Origin: Polytrichum commune
Lineage: Eukaryota > Streptophyta > Polytrichopsida > Polytrichales > Polytrichaceae
DNA: 64,000 nt
NCBI GenBank assembly: GCA_950295325.1
Contig: OX485807.1
Location: 17,951,666-18,015,665, forward strand
Direction: 5' to 3'
In this document: piece after piece, positions 24,513-36,430 of the stretch
How positions within the stretch are numbered: the stretch's first letter is position 1
How the letters are laid out: every line of letters begins with the position of its first letter
Notes under the pieces: model-generated
Database searches by the model: none
Seen by the model: only the letters and a program-made list of their open reading frames with translations
What the model was told of the DNA's origin: nothing
Translations under genes and position numbers: made by a program

Positions 24513-25038
24513 TGCCCCCTTCCCACTTGATTTTAGCTAAGACCCAAAGTATCTCCTAAAAACTGGGTAAAGCTCCTTAGGTTGTAGCGGAGGCATCCGG
24601 CTATCCCAGTGCACCTACAAGAACTTGCTCCGGAGATTTTCAAGTAGGCTTTAGTTAAGTGGCTTTCACACATATTCATGGTTTTATCAAGCAATGCATG
24701 TTGGGTAGTTTTGGTCCCATCCCCAAATGCCTTACTACTCACCTATCTTACCATCAGTTTTTGTTAATGAAGCTCCTCGTGTCCTCATAGCTAAGACTCA
24801 AAAAGCAACCAATCACAAGGGCGGGAGGCGACACTTTGAAAGCTCCTATATTCTTGCCTCATGTTTAACTTATTAAGTACCGTTGGGAAGGTCGATGCCT
24901 GAGGCTTAAAGCCTCCACTATAAAACCATGCCACATCAATTGCCAACTAGGCTCGGCACTATATAATGTCGATGGTGTGAAGGCCGGAGTATTAAAACCC
25001 ACTTTTAGTCTTAGCTAAAGTCAGGTGGGAAGAGGGCA
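24513..25038. mobile_element. MITE with TTA target duplication
   Basis: A 526-base element flanked by TTA (24510-24512 and 25039-25041). The left end is TGCCCCCTTCCCACTTGA and the inverted right end is TGCCCTCTTCCCACCTGA. Both continue into TTTAGCTAAGAC, giving about 30 bases of terminal inverted repeat. A partial third copy of the inner block, AGCTAAGACTC, is at about 24790. A TTA duplication fits PIF/Harbinger, though the termini are not the usual Tourist type. The plus and minus open frames inside are not recognisable proteins. Confidence 0.75.
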
Positions 25039-25199
25039 TTACTGCCATAGGCCTCAATTGCACAACAAAAGTACTTATATACTGCCGGGGGTGGCCTGGC
25101 ATGGCCTGGTGACAGCTCCAACTAGAACTTGCTATTGACCGTGCCCTGGCCCTGACAGCCTCTGCCCTGATCACAAGGCACAGCACCAGACTTATGTGT

Positions 25200-25232
25200 T
25201 ATATATATATATACATACACACACACACACAA
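25200..25232. repeat. AT/AC microsatellite
   Basis: (AT)n followed by imperfect (AC)n. Confidence 0.9.
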
Positions 25233-25424
25233 TATAAGTACTTCCTTTTCCGGTCCTTTTATTCAATCCTTCAACTGTGATAGCATTAAGTGTAGCGTAT
25301 CGCAGAAAGTTGTTGAGTTTCGAACTTATGAATCGTGTCCTTCCTTCCTCAACCCTTGCTGTTCCTCAAAAGCCTGTCACATGAGTACCTCAAGAGCCAG
25401 TAATGAGGCAAGGAATGAAGGGTC

Positions 25425-25830
25425 TTGAAATGGTTACTTTTTCCTTAACTAGCCCACTTCTCCTCGGAATATGAAACACACGATCGGTATGAGATGGTTA
25501 ACGTAGCAAATCCAAATCGAGGTCGTAAGCCACCTTTCTCGTAATGTTTTTGGACCTCATGTGAATATCTTTTTCATTGTCGAAGTGAAGACTATTATAG
25601 TGCTTATTGAATGGTTGTATAGCTCTCCCCAAACACCCCCCCCCCTCTTTCCCACACCATGTGTGCACCCACACAAATATAGTGTGGCATATTGAGCCTG
25701 CAACGGTTTTCATATTTTTAGCATGCAATTTGATTTTTTTGAGGAGATGTCTTTTTGGTATCCGTTTTTTGAGGTCACGTCACACTACATATCACTCAAA
25801 TCTACGTGTCCAAGTAACTGATTTAGGTGT
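25425..25830 (+). repeat. R1 dispersed repeat, near-full copy
   Basis: Runs from 'gaaatggttactttttcc' and 'tagcccacttctcct' through 'gcaaatccaaatcgaggtcgtaa', 'ctcatgtgaatatc' and 'gcatgcaatttgat' to 'cacatatcactcaaatctacgtgtcc'. An interrupted poly-C tract (25637-25644) is inserted mid-copy. Confidence 0.7.
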
Positions 25831-25989
25831 GTCTCTTCATGTAGCCGTGTTGTGCACGTTTTCCAACTCCTCGAATCGTTATGGCCGTTAGATTTGATTG
25901 GGAATCGTCTCATCTAGTTAGCAATTGCATGATACGAAGATTGTTATTTCATGGTCTCGAAACCAAAGTTGAGATACAAAATATATAAG

Positions 25990-26200
25990 AGCTCAAGTCA
26001 ATAGTCTCTTTCTCTTTAGATGATCACATAGACCACCCCATTTATGTTCATTATCAAGCCTACAATTGTGCGCCGTTCTGAGCACCCAGTCCAATTTCCA
26101 TGTAACATATGTATTTGGACCCCCTTTTGGTATCCATTATTGACCTCAAGCCTTGCCATATACCACTCAATCATAGGTGTCCAATTGAAAGAAATGACCA
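25990..26200 (+). repeat. R1 dispersed repeat, 3' half
   Basis: Carries the second half of R1: 'gatgatcacatagacca', 'tatgttcattatcaagcct', 'gagcacccagtccaatttcc', 'ttttggtatccatt' and 'ataccactcaatcataggtgtcc'. It lies in tandem with the copy at 25425-25830. Confidence 0.65.
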
Positions 26201-27458
26201 CCGCGAGGTAAGGCCCACCATTATAATGCTTTTGTGGAACTAAAAGGCCAAATGGCTTAAATTCACATCGGTAGTACACCCGTATTCATTTTTTCTTTTT
26301 CTTTTGTACTTATGTCTTGGCGTGTTCTTTTTGGGATAAATCTCCAATATGGAGCACATGAACTCAATAAATGAAGTACCTAGAGAACTTGAAAAACTAT
26401 TCGGTGGGGCTAAAGGTTACTCGCATAATTATAGCATCGCCGCTTAAGGAAACCATCTTCATAAACATTAGAAATGAAGGAAGTAAAGGTCGAGTATCAT
26501 GTATATGTCAACCCATTCAAATGTTAAGGTTTAACTTGTGATGATTTTTTACCAAACATGTCTTTTGAAGTGCGACGGTGTGGTGTGGACTTTTATGCTT
26601 TCTTAAAACCAACCCACATTCGTTTCATTATAGAAATGAAGTTGAAATGGGTACTACAAAGTACACAATAGACATGCAAATGAAGGAGAGCTCACCATTG
26701 GGGGCATCACATGGCAAATATCACCCTTTGGATACAATTGCCCCACCACCCATAGTAAGAACTTGATGAAACCCATGGCTAGTATTATGGGATCCACAAG
26801 ATCTTATTACCCATGCCCACCCGTCGATATAACTTTGGCAATGGGCATTGAACATGTGAGTGCAAGGGATCATAAGGTGGATGTTGGATGAGGTCCATCT
26901 AACCGTTGATGTTTTATTATTAGAAGAACACATCATTTTCATGGCAACCAATTTTAATTTGTTGCTATTAGACTTAATTTCACTCAACCGATTTGAGTTG
27001 CTTGTAATCATGTTGTGTCATCATAGGATATATCTCCAAATTGAAGTACTACATAAAAAAACTTGATTTTTTTTAAAGTAGATGTAAGTTATCCACATAA
27101 CAAATGTTGCAGCATGTAGAATCATCTTCTTCACTATCTCGGAGAAGTAAGTCACGGTCGTGTCTTGTGTGTACCGTCAACCCTATTATTTTGAGTATGA
27201 TCCTATTTATCCAACCTATTTTTATTTTAAAAACATGAAATGTTGTTTAATGATGCATGACAACATCTCATCACAAGCATATGTATAGGGTGAATGTTTG
27301 CAATATCTATCAAAGGGGAGGACAAACATGGGGGAGGGGAAGGGAGGGTGAAAATGTTGATTATTAGTGTGTAATTAAAGGGAACATTTTTTAAAGCAAT
27401 TATAACTCCTAAATTGGGATCAAATTCCCAAATCAATACAATGCACTTAAATTGGGAT
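26201..27458. other. Intergenic, no gene seen
   Basis: No gene or clear repeat recognised. Open frames are below 100 codons and without known motifs. Confidence 0.4.
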
Positions 27459-27466
27459 GAAACAAC

Positions 27467-28322
27467 CACAAGGAGGTCACTCCCTCTTTAATTAATGCAT
27501 ACACGTGCGCTCATGACTTATTTATCGGGGGGGTATTTACCTTGCAGAAAAGATTATAAGGTATGGTATTTTTTTAAATAAAGGTGAACGGTTGTATTTT
27601 AATATACCCTATCAATCTTTATAAATTTTTGGTGGAATCATTTTAAAATACCCTATTTTATTTATACTGTTATTTTTTCTTATATTCCAAGTAACTAGTT
27701 TTTTTGACTTTACCCCAAATTTTTTTTCTTAAACCACATTTTATTTCGTAGACCCCATTTCATTTTTGGTTCTGTAGGTGACAATTTTTTCATGAAGGAC
27801 AATTCTTTTCTTACAACCATGAACTGTGAAGTTCAGCCACAATGTTAAACTCACATGAACTAAATCAAAACAATGAACCTAAGGCAAGGCATGTAGCTGA
27901 AGCATTGTCTTAGACTGTGACATAAAGTCAAACAAATCGCCAAATTTTTCCCTCCCGGCACGTGGGTAGAGACCATTAACTCCACATTGGAGCCGTTGGT
28001 TTAGTAACATTCAAGCAAGCTATCATGCAAAGTCATCCATCCAAGCATTTAAAAAAAAAAATTGCCTTTTTAATCCACTAGCACATACCCTATCCTAGAC
28101 CAACTACCACTAGTAATTGTTTCTATGCTATTTTACATACATTAACTAGATAAAAGAGGCCATTATATGTGATGGTATTTTACTTGTAAACATGTTTCAC
28201 TATTTCTAAACCCCCTATATTATAGGTACATTTTTTTTGCAAAATTTACCTACAATGAATATATTAGACCCTATTTTGAATCGCACGTTGTTTCTACGAT
28301 TTTCGCCAGTGACCTCCCCATG
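27467..28322. mobile_element. hAT-like non-autonomous element R5, copy 2
   Basis: An 856-base copy of the element at 18060-18699. Left end CACAAGGAGGTCACT; inverted right end CATGGGGAGGTCACT. Flanks GAAACAAC (27459-27466) and GAAACAAT (28323-28330) match at seven of eight positions, an eroded hAT-type duplication. Relative to copy 1 it holds about 220 extra bases at roughly 27690-27930, either an insertion here or a deletion there. Non-coding. Confidence 0.82.
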
Positions 28323-28569
28323 GAAACAATGACTAACCTATGAAAACAAGTTTTTACTATTACCACCTTGGTGGATTATATGAAACCAAACTGATGTGGA
28401 CATGTCTTCTTCGACCCAATGTTCACAATGGACACAATTGTCATGTATGTATCACAAACGGTTGTTGTAATTTGAACTTGTATGCTCTTCATCAAATATG
28501 TTCTTCCAAGCAACATGGTACTTACAATGTGCTTTTAGGTTGATTTTGTGTGGTAGTGTCATGTCATGC

Positions 28570-30430
28570 CATTGTAGGACACGTCTCCCTAATGGAGTAT
28601 TTTTGGGGTATTTTTCCTATGGTATTCTGAAAACCAATTGGTAGAGGTAAGTTACTAAAGTCACATAACAAAGGCATGCTAACCCTTAACCTTAACACTT
28701 AAGTTGTCTACGAGGTCCATATTGGGTCTCCCCAAGCACAACAACATGTATTTCAAATACAGTTTTCATATTTAGTTAATCATGTCAAAAGTGACCATGC
28801 ATGAAGTCAACTTATTCTTCAAGTGCACGTTTTGAACCGGTTAAACACCTTCATAATACTCAAGTTCAAATACGCATCATGGGTGCCCTTCGATGCAACT
28901 ACATACATTGTATCTTAATCATCAAGTCTAGTATGAGTATATTCTTATTTCACATCTCCTCAATGGAGTATTTTCCCCATATATTCAAAAAACAATTCGG
29001 TAGAGGTGTGTTAACCCTTGACCCTTGAGTGTCTCAAAAGTCCATATTGGGCTTCTCCAAACACAAAAACATGTATATGAGCTACATTTTTCATTTTGAG
29101 CTAATCGTGTCAAAAAGTAACCCCCACCTAAAATCAACTTATTCTTCAAGTGCACTTTTGGAATCAATTGAGCACCTTCATATTACTAAATATTCAAGTT
29201 CAAATACATAGATGGGTGCCCTTGGATGCCAATACATGCAATGTATTTTGATCACCATTGTTTAGTATGAGTATATTCTCATTCTCTCCTCAACATAAGA
29301 TTATATGTATATACAATAAACTAAACACATGAATACGTAAAACATGATTTTTGAAATGGATGAGCCCATGTTACTTGTGTATATGGCCCATATCAAGACC
29401 CCATGTCCCTTAAGGGTCAAGTGTCGGAAAGGTCTAAACTAGGCCTTTTTATGCACAAAAGCATTTATTTGAGCTACATGATTTGGTTTTTAGTTGATTT
29501 TCTTGAAAGTGACCCATCTAGAATCGGTTTATTCTTCAAATACACTCTTTGAATATGATAAAATTCACTATGTTCGGTGATTGAAGGCTATTTCATGATT
29601 TTGAGACTATTTAAGGACATGTATTTCAAATAAAGAACAAGAAAAACACAAAAATATATTCAATGTGACTTAATAAAGTGATTTGCATGGGCGGCATTAA
29701 CCAACTTGGCACAAATACATGTCATCAAAATAAGAATTTGAATTAGATATTAAACCATTTGCATTTATTTTGAGACTTTCCAAAGTCTCTAATTAACGAA
29801 TATAGTGATAAATACCTTGATGTTATTGATAAGTTTAGACGTACATCATTTGTGCCCTTGGATGCAAATAAGTTTTGATTATCAATGTTACACATGAGTG
29901 ATTTCAACTTTACCCTTGACACAAGACAACATGTAAAATAAGGCTTGAAAGCCATCAATATTCAAACATATGTTTTATAATCTAGCAAGGCCCATATAAA
30001 TTGTGTAGGTGGTCATATATCAAGACCTTCCGTCTTTTAAGGGTTGACCCCTAAGCTTCTACGAGGCCTGGATATGGGGCCTTGACATGGCCTCAACATA
30101 TTAAAAACAAACAAACATGTATTTAAGCTACAAACATTTATTTTTGTGGTAATTGTGAAATGTAAGATTTGGGTTCAAATACACATTTTGGATGCCCTTG
30201 GATGCAACTACATATGTAATATTTTGATCACCGATGATGTATTCACTAGTATTTATATTTTGACCTCATTATAAAATAATGCGCTAAATCAGATCTAGCC
30301 TCATGATGTATTCCAAAATATCATTTGTTTGTCTATTTATTTCACAAAGCTTGTAGAAATTGTGTACATATGCCATACATTGAGCCCCTTGGTGCTTCAA
30401 GGGTTAACACATAAAGGGCATGCCACAAAA
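28570..30430. repeat. Degenerate tandem array, ~320-400-bp units
   Basis: About five diverged units. The landmark GGGTGCCCTTGGATGCAACTACAT recurs in variant form near 28880, 29214, 29850 and 30183. AACCCTTGACCCTTGAG or its inverse-like relatives recur near 28687, 29009, 29407, 30040 and 30395. 'acttattcttcaagtgcac' recurs near 28809, 29137 and 29529. One landmark is missing in the middle unit. This looks like an old satellite or the internal repeats of a large element. The neighbouring open frames are periodic because of the repeats. Confidence 0.65.
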
Positions 30431-31969
30431 CTAGTAATAACAAACTCTTACAAACAAAATAATTTGCCCTTAATTATTGGCTAGATTGTGCCTAAAGACA
30501 CGAGTAAATGTAGTGTATGGTAATAGCATTATGGAATGATTGAAGTTAGCCTTCATGTTGTATAAGCTCCAGGGGATAATAGCCTATGCCATGTGTGTCA
30601 AGGTATGACCAACTAGGAAGTTCATCGTGTGAACAAACTTTGTTATGTTATGGTCAATAATAACATCACTCGAGGCAAAAACTACAAACAAACTCACTAA
30701 GGCTAAAGGTTGAAGGTTAGAAGTCAACCACCAAAGTGGATGTGATGACTTGTCTTAAGGCATGGACCACATAAGATTGTAGCTCAAGAAACCCATCTTA
30801 TTCAATGGAATGAAATCAATTTTCAAGTTTTGGAAGCCGAAAATACCTCATGATGGTTTCAAACCAACTAATTCAATATCAACAATAAGTAAGCCTAACA
30901 ATCAAGTCTCATGTACGTCCATGTCAACATATTTGTGGATGATTGTATCCACCCATATGGTCAAAAAACAAGCACGAACATGTCCCACGAGAATACCACA
31001 TAAACATGGACCCAGGCATTGGTGGAACTTATGGCACAATGGTACAAAGCTTCAACAACATTGTGACTCCAAGTTGCATATTTTTTGTTCCATTTTTAGC
31101 AGATCAACTGCGCATCCTCACAACCAATTTACTTTGATGTTGTGTGTGTCCTTGTCAATGTCTATTTGTGCAAAACTCTCAATCATCACCCGCGCCAAAA
31201 TATAAAGATCAACTAGTTCTTCCATGTGTAGGTGCATTGCTTTAAAATTGGTGACATCACCAATCCAAATGGATGTCATCGTGTTCTTTTGAAATTCTTG
31301 GATGGGTGGATGGTTATGTTGAGTACAAGTGATTCGACCCTATAAGATCATGGGTTGAGAAACACGTGGGATTGCCATGGCATTAGTGAGAGTTAACATA
31401 AATAAAGGTTTTCACAAACATAGAACATCTAAGTTAATGCTTTTTGAGCCTCATTTGGGCCTCTCATACACACGGTACTTTGAAACATTATACCTCTATT
31501 AAAAATGTAAGGAACAACAAACTTCGATACAATTAGACTGACTACACCATACCCACCAACCATAATCAATGACAATTCTAAACAACGACAGGGATGGTCG
31601 TCAACAACAAACAACATGCATGAGGAGCCTGGACAATTAACTTGGAGACATACGCCATAATATGGCTATTCGATTACGGAATCGACATTAAAATAAGAAA
31701 GAATTATTTCTTTTTCTTTTCCTATTATGCATCCGTCAAAATTTTACACGCATGGGTGCTATGACCTAGGACGGCACTTGTCCAAACTAACGAACATACA
31801 TTGGCAATGCAACTTTTTGGTGGACAATGATAGCTTGGTGTCGTGAGCCATTCGATTTCTCGAACCCCACAAAGTAACTTGAAAGGAGTTGGTTGAAATT
31901 CACATTCCGTGTAGTATAAAGGAATAATGCACAATTAGTATGCAATTGTGTAGAGTGTTTTTTCAAAGG
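30431..31969. other. Intergenic, no gene seen
   Basis: The 131-codon plus frame at 30810-31205 has no recognised domain. Part of its start ('gatggtttcaaaccaactaattc') recurs near 49590, so it overlaps a dispersed repeat and is unlikely to be a gene. Confidence 0.45.
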
Positions 31970-31977
31970 GTCCAAGT

Positions 31978-32369
31978 CAGTGTTCAAGATTGAAGTCTTC
32001 AATGCCCTTCAAACGCGATTTGGCCCTTCAAAATATACCTCTCTCAAAATAGCCCTTCAACATGCAACCCCAACTTGAAAATGAAGACATCACTTGAAGT
32101 CCTCAATATAATCTGCCCGCCACAAGAACCAACAAGTGTAGGGCATTGTCACTACAAGAAGTGGAGTTTGATGGTTGATTCTTAATTCTCCACATTGTAC
32201 TAGAAACATGTATCATATAATTCATGCACAAGTTTAATATGAGTTTTATACTTCATTTCTATATTCTTGGATTGACGTCTCAGATTTGAACCAGCCCTTC
32301 AACTGAAGGGCTGAAATTTGAGAGCCCTTCAAAATGAAACTCATATGAGGGCTTCAATCTTGAACACTG
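31978..32369. mobile_element. hAT-type MITE with GCCCTTCAA repeats
   Basis: A 392-base element with ends CAGTGTTCAAGATTGAAG, inverted perfectly over 18 bases, and a perfect eight-base duplication GTCCAAGT (31970-31977 and 32370-32377). Inside, GCCCTTCAA occurs repeatedly: near 32008, 32033, 32052, 32297 and 32325, with an inverted GAAGGGC near 32307. These are likely subterminal transposase-binding sites. Non-coding. Confidence 0.92.
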
Positions 32370-32499
32370 GTCCAAGTGGACACTTTAATTTGGACCTTTT
32401 TGACGTCAGGAGTGCAGTAGCCACGCAGCTGTCCAATATCCCAAAATTGGTGAGGTCATCGAGGTAGTTGGGTCGGAAGCCATGTGGACAACTCACTTG

Positions 32500-33025
32500 C
32501 TTGTTATTCCATGTTTAGTTGATCATGCCGTATACTAAATTTCAAAAATATTAAAGTCAACCAAACCATGAAAAAGTCGGCAGTGGGGATCGAACCCTTA
32601 AATTGGTCTTTCATGTGAGTTGAAAGTGGCCCGGGCTAGATCATATCTTCATTCGGCTGGGCCCTGCCTCTCCCACGCCTCCTTCACTGTCTCTGTCCAG
32701 TCTTCTTGCTCACACCTGCGTGGGAACTCTTCCTCGTTGGGAACCAATGTGACAATACCCGGTCACTTAAGCCATTAAGCTCCTTTGGCGTGTGAAGGAA
32801 CTCCATCAATTAACTTGGGAACAATGAAAGTGATGTCAACCTGAATATTTGTAATTTTGAATGGGTATTGTCACATTGGTTCCCAATGAGGAGGAGTTCC
32901 CACGCATGTGCGGGCAGAAAGACCGGGCAGTGAAGGAGGCGTGGGAGGAGTGGAGCCCAACCGCATGAAGATGTGATCTAGCTTGGGGCGTTGAAAGTCA
33001 TGTCCTTGGTTAAATTAGCGGAAAG
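32500..33025 (-). mobile_element. tRNA-type SINE interrupted by a Mutator-like element
   Basis: On the minus strand GGGTTCGATCCC (complement of 32586-32597) is a perfect RNA polymerase III B box, followed by CCACTGCC. Upstream, once the element at 32628-32989 and one copy of its duplication are set aside, the tRNA-like head includes TAATTTAACCAAGG (near 33006-33020), close to an A box. A- to B-box spacing is then about that of a tRNA. The 3' end is not clear; 32500 is approximate. Confidence 0.55.
32628..32989. mobile_element. Mutator-like foldback element
   Basis: A 362-base element flanked by a perfect nine-base duplication GTTGAAAGT (32619-32627 and 32990-32998). Its ends GGCCCGGGCTAGATCATATC and, inverted, GCCCCAAGCTAGATCACATC lead into long inverted arms of about 130 bases with blocks CTCCCACGCCTCCTTCACTG and TGGGAACCAATGTGACAATA. 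Nine-base duplications and long inverted arms are the Mutator (MULE) signature. Non-coding; it sits inside a SINE head. Confidence 0.9.
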
Positions 33026-33116
33026 AAAGAAAGGCCAGAGGCCGAAACAAAGAAGGCCTGGAGCCTTGCAAAGAAACAACGATTCCAACGAACATGGTTA
33101 CCATTGTTTCCAACTG

Positions 33117-33358
33117 AGAGAGGGTACTTTTGGCATACAAACATACTTCCCATCCATCCAACATAAAAACTTGACTCTGTATAGGTTTGTGGTTGAGTCA
33201 TCCTAAATGACTTGACTAGACTACTATGGGGTCTTAAAAGCTAATTCTAGTGCCAGATAAGCTACAAACAACAACCTCCAAGTTGCATGCTATTTAAAGG
33301 TTTAAAAATTTATATGTTGGATGATTGAGAGGTACGCTCGTATGTTATGATTCCCTCT
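33117..33358. mobile_element. R4 MITE copy
   Basis: Bounded by GAGAGGGTA and the inverse CCCTCTC. The inner arms match as CATCCATCCAACATAAAAACTTG against the inverse of 'aaatttatatgttggatgattgagagg'. Related elements occur at 17722-17970 and immediately downstream at 33455. Target duplication not identified. Confidence 0.6.
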
Positions 33359-33454
33359 CCATATCCGACCTCCCGAAATAGGCCCTAGAAATTTGTTGGG
33401 GGTAGATATGTATTTGTGAACAACTTTTTGCATCATATGTTGTATACTAATAAT

Positions 33455-33693
33455 GGGAGAGGGGAATCATCACATAAGAGTGTAGTTCTCATTCATCCAA
33501 CATTAAATCCTTGAAATAGGATACACCCCGGAAGTTAATATTTCTAGGTCATTTGGCACCATAATCAATTTAGAATATTTAGAATTGATATAATTTAAGT
33601 CATTTGAGATGAATCAACCACAAACCTGTAGGGGGCAAGTTTGTATGTTGGATGAATGAGAGGTATGTTCGTATGCGATAATTCCCTCTCTCC
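33455..33693. mobile_element. R4 MITE copy
   Basis: About 239 bases with long inverted ends: GGGAGAGGGGAATCATCACA on the left and GGAGAGAGGGAATTATCGCA inverted from the right. Both continue into TCATTCATCCAACAT. It lies about 95 bases after the preceding R4 copy, so the two ends facing each other also form an inverted pair. Confidence 0.65.
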
Positions 33694-35404
33694 ATGATGA
33701 TGGGTGGAAGAATTTTGTTCCTCCACACCTGCCAAAGGGGTGTAGTAAAAGGGGCCACTTTAAATAATAATAATACAAATAGTTTAGATGATTGGGAATT
33801 AGTGTGACACCACTAATTAGACAAAACAACGTAGACATATGTCAAAGCCAAACTTCTTTTACCTTGCCCCATCGGACTCCAATTCAAAAGGGATGTGTTT
33901 GAAAGTTAGTGGTCCCTCCCCCCTCCTTTTCAAGCACAAAAACTACATGCCATCTCAAAGACCTTGCTTTATAATTTAAAGTAATAGTAGTAATAGTTTA
34001 AAGCCGCTTTATAGGGCTTACGTGAAGTCCGCCCATATAGTGTTGCACTTCGTAACAAAATGTTGATTTTTGTCCACGTACCTCTCAAAGCTTTGGAAAT
34101 GTGCTTACCCGTGCAAGATGGCCATGATCCTACATAGATAGATAGAAACTCCAACCCCTTTCAAGCAAGGGGCCGGCGTGAATAAAGTGTGATCCTACAT
34201 ACATTCAAAGTGGGAAGGAAATTTGGGAAGGAAATTTGGGTTGTTGAGTCTAAATCTCAAACCTTCACAACCAATTCATGTCTAATGTGACATCCCAAGA
34301 TTGGGGAAGATGATGATTTCCCTAGACCATAACCATTGTCCTCCATTGTCCTCATTCTAAACCATGAATCTTCATAACTAAAGGACCTAGATGAAATGAT
34401 TGTGTTCAATAATCCATGTCCATGATATTTTTTTGGCTCAACGAGAGCAAATTGCACTTAATAAAGGCCATATTTCCTCTTACGAACCAAAAATCAAAAA
34501 ACGAAGGGCTAAAGAAAACATCATGACAATGTGACTCGGTGGATCACAACTAACTCCACGTCAAAGGCCATGTATGCAGCCTATGTCGTTGCCAACACAT
34601 ATGCCACATTCGTATGCCTATTGAAATCTTACTTCATTTTTCAGAGAGATTTTACAACCTATCATCAACTTCATTTTTTTTTATTTCAAAAAGTGGTATA
34701 GTATTATTCATTGGGCATCGTACATCCAACATGTAGATACTTGTCAATCCGACCCAAAAAAACGTTCCATGGGTTCGGGCTCCCGACCCTCGGTGGTTAG
34801 CTACTTACATAAAAACTCCCCTAATTTCCCCGTTATGTTTAGAAGTCCACTTTATTGTGCACAAGGACAAGACAAAAGGAAGTACAAGAATATTGGAGTG
34901 GACAAGATCCCGTTCCCTCAATTCCGTTGTTGTTGTACCCTACAAATGCGAGGTGTGATCCAAATCTAATTTTAACGGGTGGGTTCGATCTCCAAGGTTG
35001 CACAACATACGTCACACTACGATCACGTAGGGGCTTTAGAGATAACCGAGTTTTTGTCATTTTCGGATCCTTAACTCTATCACTATATATGCCTCACGTG
35101 AAATTCGTGATCCTTGAATGCTAAAAACTCCAACTTTTTGGGGGTGAAACGGCCCACACAAACTTTGGGTTTTGAAGGATATTGGTTTCTTGACTCGTTT
35201 ATAGGTTAGACCTAAGTTGCATCATGAAACACCATGACCAATATAAGGTAATAAGCTCTCATTCAAGTCAATGTATGAACAACGAAGTTTTTTTTTTTCC
35301 CTTCTAGGTTAGAGCAAATGTACCTCTAATATTCTATAATAGTATGATACATCGATTTGCTAATGTGACACGAGTTTCCTTGTGGAGATATGATCGGTAG
35401 GGTA
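33694..35404. other. Intergenic, no gene seen
   Basis: No gene recognised. A 14-base tandem GGAAGGAAATTTGG is duplicated near 34211-34239. Confidence 0.4.
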
Positions 35405-35705
35405 GACATTCCTAATTTGGTTAGTTGTCTTGATCATACACCCATCTTTAAGTAACATGTGGATTAATATGGCTCCAAAAAATGGATATCATAAAGACAT
35501 GTGTTTGAAATAGATTAGATTGCGTGCTCGGAATGTGATAACCACGATGACAGTCAATTGAGCACAATAATCTTTACTTTGATAATAAACAAGATATTTG
35601 TATGAGCTCCGGAAATTACGAGGAAAGTGGCTATGGACTCGATTATATTTGCTAACCATCTCGTACTTATTGCGTGTTTCGTATCTCAAAAGAAGTGGAC
35701 TACAC
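35405..35705 (-). repeat. R1 dispersed repeat copy
   Basis: Contains 'ggctccaaaaaatggatatcataaagacatg', 'gattgcgtgctcggaatgtgataacc', 'gagctccggaaattacgaggaaagtggctatg' and 'aagaagtgga' in R1 minus order. Confidence 0.65.
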
Positions 35706-36143
35706 TTATTATCCCAAACTAGTGCATGTGGTACTAATTCCTGCAACACTCAGTATTTTGCCAAGTCTTGGAATTAGTGAGGGTTGGATTGTGACAAGTG
35801 ATACTAAATATATGAACACATGCTCATTTACCATACATTTCATAGTCAAACACATGCTTGTCAATGAATAACGATAGGACGAACAATGCTTCCTAGATCT
35901 TCCGGTGGAACTAATTTAATAACATAAAAAATTTGATACCACCTTCACCAATTTCTCACACTCACTATCAACCCTCCCTCACTAATCATGATAATCATCA
36001 TAGTTGGAGAAATTATCATTTAAGACTCCATTTACCGGAGAAATCAAAGAACATGAAAAATGAAACCAAATAACATTCCCATACCTTATATTAAGACCGA
36101 GCACAATAGATGTGCATGCACTACTAGGAAGGTAGATCTACAT

Positions 36144-36422
36144 CAGTGTATATGTTTGACAAATTTCATTTGACGTTCAACTTCAAATCCAAAGTGTCAC
36201 GTGACGTTTTCAAAAACAAGTATGATTGTCAATTGACATCTACATTTTTTTCTTCTTCTAAAATGTCACCTTCATTTCTAAGTGTCAACTAACACGTGGT
36301 TTTTTTCTTCACAAGTCACACTACATGTCAAAAATCTAAATTGTGCGTGTCAATTGACCTGCAAGTTTTTGTGTGTCAAGTGTCAAAAACTCGCAAAAAC
36401 TTTGTCAAAAACACACACACTG
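36144..36422. mobile_element. hAT-type MITE R6, copy 1
   Basis: A 279-base element. Left end CAGTGTATATGTTTGACAAA; inverted right end CAGTGTGTGTGTTTTTGACA. Flanks ATCTACAT (36136-36143) and ATCCACAT (36423-36430) match at seven of eight bases. Inner GTCAATTGAC and GTGTCAA words recur. A second copy is at 41809-42145. Non-coding. Confidence 0.82.
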
Positions 36423-36430
36423 ATCCACAT

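Noticed and set aside
28570-30430. CRISPR-like array
   Set aside because: Units are long, adjacent and diverged, without identical short repeats and unique spacers, and the genome is eukaryotic.
30810-31205. 131-codon plus-strand frame
   Set aside because: Overlaps a dispersed repeat also seen near 49590 and shows no domain.
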